Shown here piece after piece: positions 53,420 through 56,741 of a stretch of DNA of 56,741 nucleotides; positions within the stretch are counted from its first letter, which is position 1, and each line of letters begins with the position of its first letter. The DNA comes from DASPJR01 sp035628505 (GTDB taxonomy: Bacteria > Planctomycetota > SZUA-567 > H5-PLA8). The stretch is from contig DASPJR010000154.1 in assembly GCA_035628505.1 (NCBI GenBank), positions 1 through 56,741 of the forward strand. Reading direction: 5' to 3'. Made by a program: the position numbers and the translations under genes. Below the pieces are notes generated by a model. It was not told the DNA's origin. It made no database searches and was given only the letters and a program-made list of their open reading frames with translations.

Positions 53420-54097
53420 ATGTCCGCACTGCCGCGCCGTTTGACGCTCGCCGCCTGCATCCTGTTCAGCGTTGTTCTCGCTCCTTTTGCTGCTGCCGGC
53501 GAGAAGAAGGAACTCGAAGAAGCGCTGGCCCGCAGTGCTGAAGCCGCCAGGCAGGCCGCCGACGCGGCAGTCCAGGCACGCGAAGCCGCGGCTCAGGTAA
53601 AAGAACTCAAAGAGCAGGTCGAACAGGCGCTCAAGCTTGCCAAAGAAGCCGTTGCGCTCGCGACGGAAGCGGCGAAGCAGGCCAGAGTATCATCTGAACT
53701 GGTCAATGCGCGCGAAGCGAAGGAGCGCGAAAAAGAAGCCAAGCTCGAAGCCGCGCGCAAGCAGCGCGAAGCGGAAAAGAAAGAAGCCGCCGCCGAAGAC
53801 GAAGCTGAAAAGAAAAACTCCGAACGCGTGAGCGCCTTCTTCGAAGGCAAGGTAATTCTCTTTGGCTCCGACGTCGAACGCCCCTCGCCCGACGTGGTCG
53901 GCGAATTCGAGCAGGACGGCAAGCGTTATCTGCTCAAGCTGGGCGTGCCGGAAGTCCTTCGCGATCTGCAGCAGGTTGACGGCCAGAAGGTGACGCTTAA
54001 CGGAAAGGTCCGCAACCAGGGAAAGTACTTCATCGTGATGAGCGTCCCGCAGGGCGGAGTCACCCCCGCGGCCTCCAAGCGCCGCGGCGGGATCTAG
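53420..54097 (+). CDS. Secreted coiled-coil protein with OB-like segment, 225 aa
   Basis: After a signal peptide (RRLTLAACILFSVVLAPFAAAG), residues about 29-140 form one long Ala/Glu/Lys-rich coiled coil (AEAARQAADAAVQAREAAAQ type heptads). The last 85 residues repeat the beta segment of the upstream gene (FFEGKVILFGSDVE, KRYLLKLGVPEV, KVTLNGKVRNQGKYFIVMS, KRRGGI end). So the pair differs by insertion of the coiled coil. GGAGGA lies before the ATG. It is likely periplasmic and perhaps elongated, as a spacer or scaffold; this is inference. It is the last gene of the second sigma operon. Confidence 0.8.
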   Translation: MSALPRRLTLAACILFSVVLAPFAAAGEKKELEEALARSAEAARQAADAAVQAREAAAQVKELKEQVEQALKLAKEAVALATEAAKQARVSSELVNAREAKEREKEAKLEAARKQREAEKKEAAAEDEAEKKNSERVSAFFEGKVILFGSDVERPSPDVVGEFEQDGKRYLLKLGVPEVLRDLQQVDGQKVTLNGKVRNQGKYFIVMSVPQGGVTPAASKRRGGI

Positions 54098-54120
54098 CTG
54101 CTGCGGTCTTATTTGTTATT

Positions 54121-54153
54121 CGCCAAGGATGCCAAGGCGCCAAGAACGCCAAG
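54121..54153. repeat. Period-9 array, GCCAAG family (single arm)
   Basis: GCCAAG at 54122, 54131, 54139 and 54148, steps of 9, 8 and 9 bases. No clear second arm is found. It lies between the convergent ends of the coiled-coil gene and the receiver gene. Confidence 0.75.
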
Positions 54154-54212
54154 ACTTGGTACCTGGCTTTGCCTCATCGATCATCTGCGATTACGCAGGC
54201 GCGTTGAAAAAA

Positions 54213-54638
54213 TCACGCAAACAGGCTGAAGGCGAGGCATTCTTTCTTTCGCGCGGCGTACTTGCTGCGCACGCCGAAGCGCCGCAGAAGCTTGCTCAGC
54301 GCTTCGATGTCGAAGGGCTTGGGTAGAACATGCTTGATGCCGAGTTCCTTTGCCTTTACGCCCGGATCGCGCGCGCCGGTCATCAGCACGATTGGAATGG
54401 ACGGAACGGACTCGCGCAGGCGCATGGCGAAGCGCTGAATGTCCTGCCCGGCGATGTAGTAATCCAGCAGGATGACCGAGGGCGAGACTGAATCGAGAAT
54501 GTCGAGCGCGGCGGCCTCGTCGGAGGCAATGCAGACCTCGTAGCCTTCCATCGTGGCGGCCAGTTCGAGTGCTTCGCAGATCTCCGGATCGTCATCGATG
54601 ATGAGAACCGTTCCTGGCGGGCGTGTGTTCGTGCGCAT
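54213..54638 (-). CDS. Single-domain response regulator
   Basis: A 141-residue receiver protein without output domain, so it may act in a phosphorelay or by protein contact. The acidic pocket is D15-D17 (LIIDDDPEICEAL), the phosphorylation site D59 (VILLDYYIAG), the switch residue T86 (VLMTGAR) and the Lys K106 (HVLPKPFD). About 20 extra, basic residues follow the domain. ATG 54638 is chosen because GGAGG lies 9 bases upstream; a TTG two codons earlier would also be in frame. No histidine kinase is nearby, so it is an orphan. Confidence 0.93.
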   Translation of the reverse strand: MRTNTRPPGTVLIIDDDPEICEALELAATMEGYEVCIASDEAAALDILDSVSPSVILLDYYIAGQDIQRFAMRLRESVPSIPIVLMTGARDPGVKAKELGIKHVLPKPFDIEALSKLLRRFGVRSKYAARKKECLAFSLFA

Positions 54639-55003
54639 CTGCAAGATCCTCCCCTGATCCCATAAACGATCTGTGCTGTCTTAAGGGGAGTTGCAACTCG
54701 CGCACCGAACCGCAGGATTGCTCAAAAAAAGAGTGCACTCCTTCTAGTGGCAATTGCCGCAGCGGACGGCGCGGAAATATGCGCACAGCATGCCATGTCA
54801 CCGCCGATCACAGCCGTAGAGGAATGACGCAGGTTTGCAGATCTGAACGCCGCCGCTCACATGTGAGGATGGCAAAAGGCGCACTCCATTAAAGAGCACA
54901 CAGAACACAATGCTTTCGTTTTTCGACAAGTCCGTTATCGGCATCCAGCGTGCTTCTCTTGGCGAAACGGTCGCGCGATTGCGGCCGCAAAGGAGGAGAG
55001 CAG
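54639..55003. other. Divergent intergenic region with no gene
   Basis: A 365-base gap between the receiver gene and the BON gene. I see no supportable reading frame and no clear long repeat. It probably holds the two promoters. Confidence 0.5.
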
Positions 55004-55447
55004 ATGAAACTGATTCAGAAGTGGAGTGCCGCCGCACTGTTGGTCGCCGCGCCGTTGTTGATGGCTGAAGACGCCGCGCCAGTGCAGCCGGCACCGAAAG
55101 ACGAGCCCAAGCCGGTCGAGACCAGCGCGGGCGAGGGCAAGAAGGCCGACAACACCGCGCGCAACGTCCGCGAGCGCAGCGAAACGGAGAAGACGCCGGT
55201 CAATCAGAACGAGAACAAGGCCGACCTCGAGATTACGCGCAAGATTCGGCGCGCTATCGTCGAAGACAAGTCGCTCTCGACCTACGCTCACAATATCAAG
55301 ATCATCACCCAGGACGGCATGGTGGACCTGAAAGGACCAGTGCGCTCAGCCGACGAGAAATCCATGATCGAAGCCAAAGCCGCCGAGATCGCCGGCAAAG
55401 AGAAGGTGAAGAGCCAGCTCGAAGTGGCTCCCAAGGACGAGAAGTGA
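55004..55447 (+). CDS. Periplasmic BON-domain protein
   Basis: A 147-residue exported protein. The start at 55004 has a perfect AGGAGG site and opens a signal peptide (MKLIQKWSAAALLVAAPLLM). A Pro/Lys/Glu-rich linker (about 25-70) is followed by one BON domain (about 75-143: DLEITRKIRRAIVEDKSLST, IKIITQDGMVDLKGPVRSAD, LEVAPKDEK end). BON domains bind phospholipid or outer-membrane partners and occur in OsmY-like stress proteins. It is monocistronic, with a terminator at 55491. Confidence 0.9.
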   Translation: MKLIQKWSAAALLVAAPLLMAEDAAPVQPAPKDEPKPVETSAGEGKKADNTARNVRERSETEKTPVNQNENKADLEITRKIRRAIVEDKSLSTYAHNIKIITQDGMVDLKGPVRSADEKSMIEAKAAEIAGKEKVKSQLEVAPKDEK

Positions 55448-55490
55448 AGTAAGGCAGGCAGGACGAAGTAAAAGAGCAGTACCGTAGTGA

Positions 55491-55519
55491 AGCAGCGGGC
55501 AGAAGACCCGCTGCTTTTT
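55491..55519 (+). terminator. Rho-independent terminator of the BON gene
   Basis: AGCAGCGGG with CCCGCTGCT, a perfect 9-base stem around a 7-base loop, followed by TTTTATTT, 44 bases after the stop codon. Confidence 0.85.
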
Positions 55520-55559
55520 ATTTCGCGCGGAGCAAACGTGCGATCGCCGGACGCGCGCT

Positions 55560-55840
55560 CCCCTCTCCCCTTGCGGGAGAGGGTTAGGGTGAGGGGTTTA
55601 GCCGCGATTGAACTGATGGCGTACAACAGAACAGAATTTGTCATTTCTAAGTTCTCATTTGTCAGATTTCATTTAAACGGCGCGTGCGTGTGGCTGCTCA
55701 GGTCAAATGACAAATGAGAAATGAAAAATGTGAAATGAAAATTCTGTTCCGCTGTTCGGGAGCGTCGCGCGAGCGGCGGACGCGTCTGGATAATCGGACG
55801 GCGAACCCCTCCCGCCTACCCCCTCCCGCAAGGGGAGGGG
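55560..55840. repeat. Nested inverted repeats upstream of nuoA
   Basis: The outer arms are 55560-55602 (contains CTCCCCTTGCGGGAGAGGG) and 55801-55840 (contains CCCTCCCGCAAGGGGAGGGG), inverted relative to each other over about 40 bases. Inside lie inner arms 55630-55674 and 55704-55748, built from a 7-base unit (AAATGAC, AAATGAG, AAATGAA in the right arm; the complement in the left arm) and ending in CAGAATT/AATTCTG. The whole fills most of the 468-base gap before nuoA, in which I see no gene. Confidence 0.85.
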
Positions 55841-55915
55841 AAACATCAGCTTCCCTTTGACAGCGTCGCTCTCGGGGCTATAACGCTCTACCTGAGTTAC
55901 GGTGAGGTTCAGGGC

Positions 55916-56404
55916 ATGCATCCAGAAATTGAAATCATGCAATACGGCACGGCGCTGTTGATGCTGGTGCTTGCCGTCGTTCTCACCAATGCGCTTCTGA
56001 CGCTCAATAGCCTCATCAGCCCGCACAACCCGACCAAGGAAAAGCAGCTCTCCTACGAATGCGGTGAAGATCCCGTCGGCAGCGCCTGGCTGCGCTTTAA
56101 TATCCGCTTCTACGTCGTCGCTCTCGTCTTTGTGCTTTTTGACGTCGAAATGGCGCTCGTTTATCCCGTCGCCGTTATCTTCAAGAGCCTGACGACCGCA
56201 ACAACGAATTACCAGCCTGCATTGATCGTCTTCGGGGAACTCTTTTTCTTCCTTGCCGTCCTGTTCCTCGGCCTGATTTATATCTGGCAGAAGGGCGACC
56301 TCGGCTGGGTCCGCACGTTCCGCGCGCCCGCCGATCAGGGTCTGCGCTCGTGGAAAGGCATCAAGTCCACCCCGATGGCGCCCTCAGAAAAGTCGCACGC
56401 GTAA
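55916..56404 (+). CDS. nuoA: NADH-quinone oxidoreductase subunit A
   Basis: A 162-residue subunit of the membrane arm of respiratory complex I. Three membrane helices lie at about 8-30, 66-88 and 100-123. Conserved pieces are KEKQLSYECGEDPVG and FNIRFYVVALVFVLFDVEMA (D76, E78), which match NuoA closely. It has a longer carboxyl tail than the E. coli protein. It is the first gene of a nuo operon going rightward, but the next gene starts only 249 bases on, because an inverted repeat element lies between. Upstream lies the nested repeat element. Confidence 0.95.
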   Translation: MHPEIEIMQYGTALLMLVLAVVLTNALLTLNSLISPHNPTKEKQLSYECGEDPVGSAWLRFNIRFYVVALVFVLFDVEMALVYPVAVIFKSLTTATTNYQPALIVFGELFFFLAVLFLGLIYIWQKGDLGWVRTFRAPADQGLRSWKGIKSTPMAPSEKSHA

Positions 56405-56408
56405 ACGG

Positions 56409-56577
56409 CCTGTCTCACGCAAAGACGCAAAGAAGCAAAGAACGGACGGGGATGGGAATAGATTCCATTCCTCGACGGTTTGTGTTTAGGTGCGAAAAAC
56501 ACCATTCTCGTCCTGTTCTCTGGTCTTACATTCTTCACCTTCTTTCTTTGCGTCTTCGCGTCTTTGCGTGAGATAAG
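56409..56577. repeat. Period-8 inverted repeat element, GCAAAG family
   Basis: The left arm has GCAAAG at 56419, 56427 and 56435 (steps of 8); the right arm has the complement units CTTTGC, CTTCGC and CTTTGC and ends GCGTGAGATAAGC, matching the left end GCCTGTCTCACGC. The loop is about 90 bases. It splits nuoA from nuoB. Confidence 0.85.
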
Positions 56578-56653
56578 CCTTTCGTTCGTTTGCAATGTTC
56601 AGATTGATTACTAGAATCACCTGTGCGGTGTGGGATCATCTCGGAGAGACGCA

Positions 56654-56741
56654 ATGGGTTTGAATTTCCGTCATTCAGCCGATCAAGACAATATCATCAT
56701 GACCAACGTGGACACCCTGCTGAATCTCGGCAAGGAGCATT
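56654..56741 (+). CDS. nuoB: Probable NADH-quinone oxidoreductase subunit B (start only)
   Basis: The window ends 29 codons into this gene. ATG 56654 has GGAGAG 6-8 bases upstream. The sequence DNIIMTNVDTLLNLGKEH resembles the residues just before the Cys-rich core of NuoB, and position after nuoA fits. The cluster-binding Cys residues lie beyond the end, so the call rests on context. Confidence 0.7.
   Translation, partial: MGLNFRHSADQDNIIMTNVDTLLNLGKEH

Overview
The window looks like a stretch of chromosome from a GC-rich bacterium of the Planctomycetota or a close PVC relative. The evidence is gene content: two sets of planctomycete-type secreted genes (DUF1552 with a DUF1592/1588-type cytochrome protein, and DUF1549/DUF1553 with DUF1501), ECF sigma factors followed by FecR-type membrane regulators carrying LamG or malectin-like domains, and a pair of membrane proteins sharing the WFQIHLSTA amino-terminal signature. 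Shine-Dalgarno sites (GGAGG type) are clear before many genes. I saw no rRNA, tRNA, CRISPR array, transposase or integrase.

Layout. 1-1.5 kb: an autoregulated TetR/HlyD-adaptor efflux operon, then a 57-residue zinc-ribbon gene on the minus strand. 2.4-9.9 kb: a GH42-like lipoprotein, a Kdo-kinase-like protein, a double CDGSH protein, rimO, a PIN-domain toxin-antitoxin pair and a DUF4259 protein. 10-16 kb: an M20 amidohydrolase, a GT4 glycosyltransferase, larB, eda (KDPG aldolase), nnrD and a Tll0287-like haem protein. 16-22.7 kb: the DUF1552/DUF1592 pair, divergent from a secreted esterase and a DUF1428 protein. 22.7-28.6 kb: an ECF sigma cassette (sigma, FecR-LamG, small secreted protein, DUF1549/1553, DUF1501) with two matching candidate ECF promoters. 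28.6-31 kb: repeat-rich DNA around two membrane proteins. 31-40 kb: a glycosyltransferase-TPR-sulfotransferase fusion, divergent from a 1818-residue Gly-rich beta-helix/PKD exoprotein. 40-45 kb: a DUF885 metallopeptidase, gmd, and a sugar transferase with an MshEN-like front domain. 45.7-54.1 kb: a second sigma operon (sigma, FecR-malectin, a 1677-residue GspK-like pseudopilin with LamG, and two small secreted paralogues). 54.2-56.7 kb: an orphan receiver protein, a BON-domain protein, and the start of the nuo operon (nuoA and the beginning of nuoB).

How the genes fit together. The main theme is the cell envelope: surface polysaccharide (gmd, sugar transferase, GT4, sulfotransferase, Kdo-kinase-like) and large secreted proteins under ECF/FecR control. 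Both sigma cassettes carry a small secreted protein with a similar beta-rich segment.

The most unusual structural signal is a set of intergenic elements built from short motifs repeated every 7, 8 or 9 bases, usually as two inverted arms around a loop. Several different motif families occur. At least one element is nested inside another inverted repeat, and one splits nuoA from nuoB. I have not been able to search databases, so novelty is not established.
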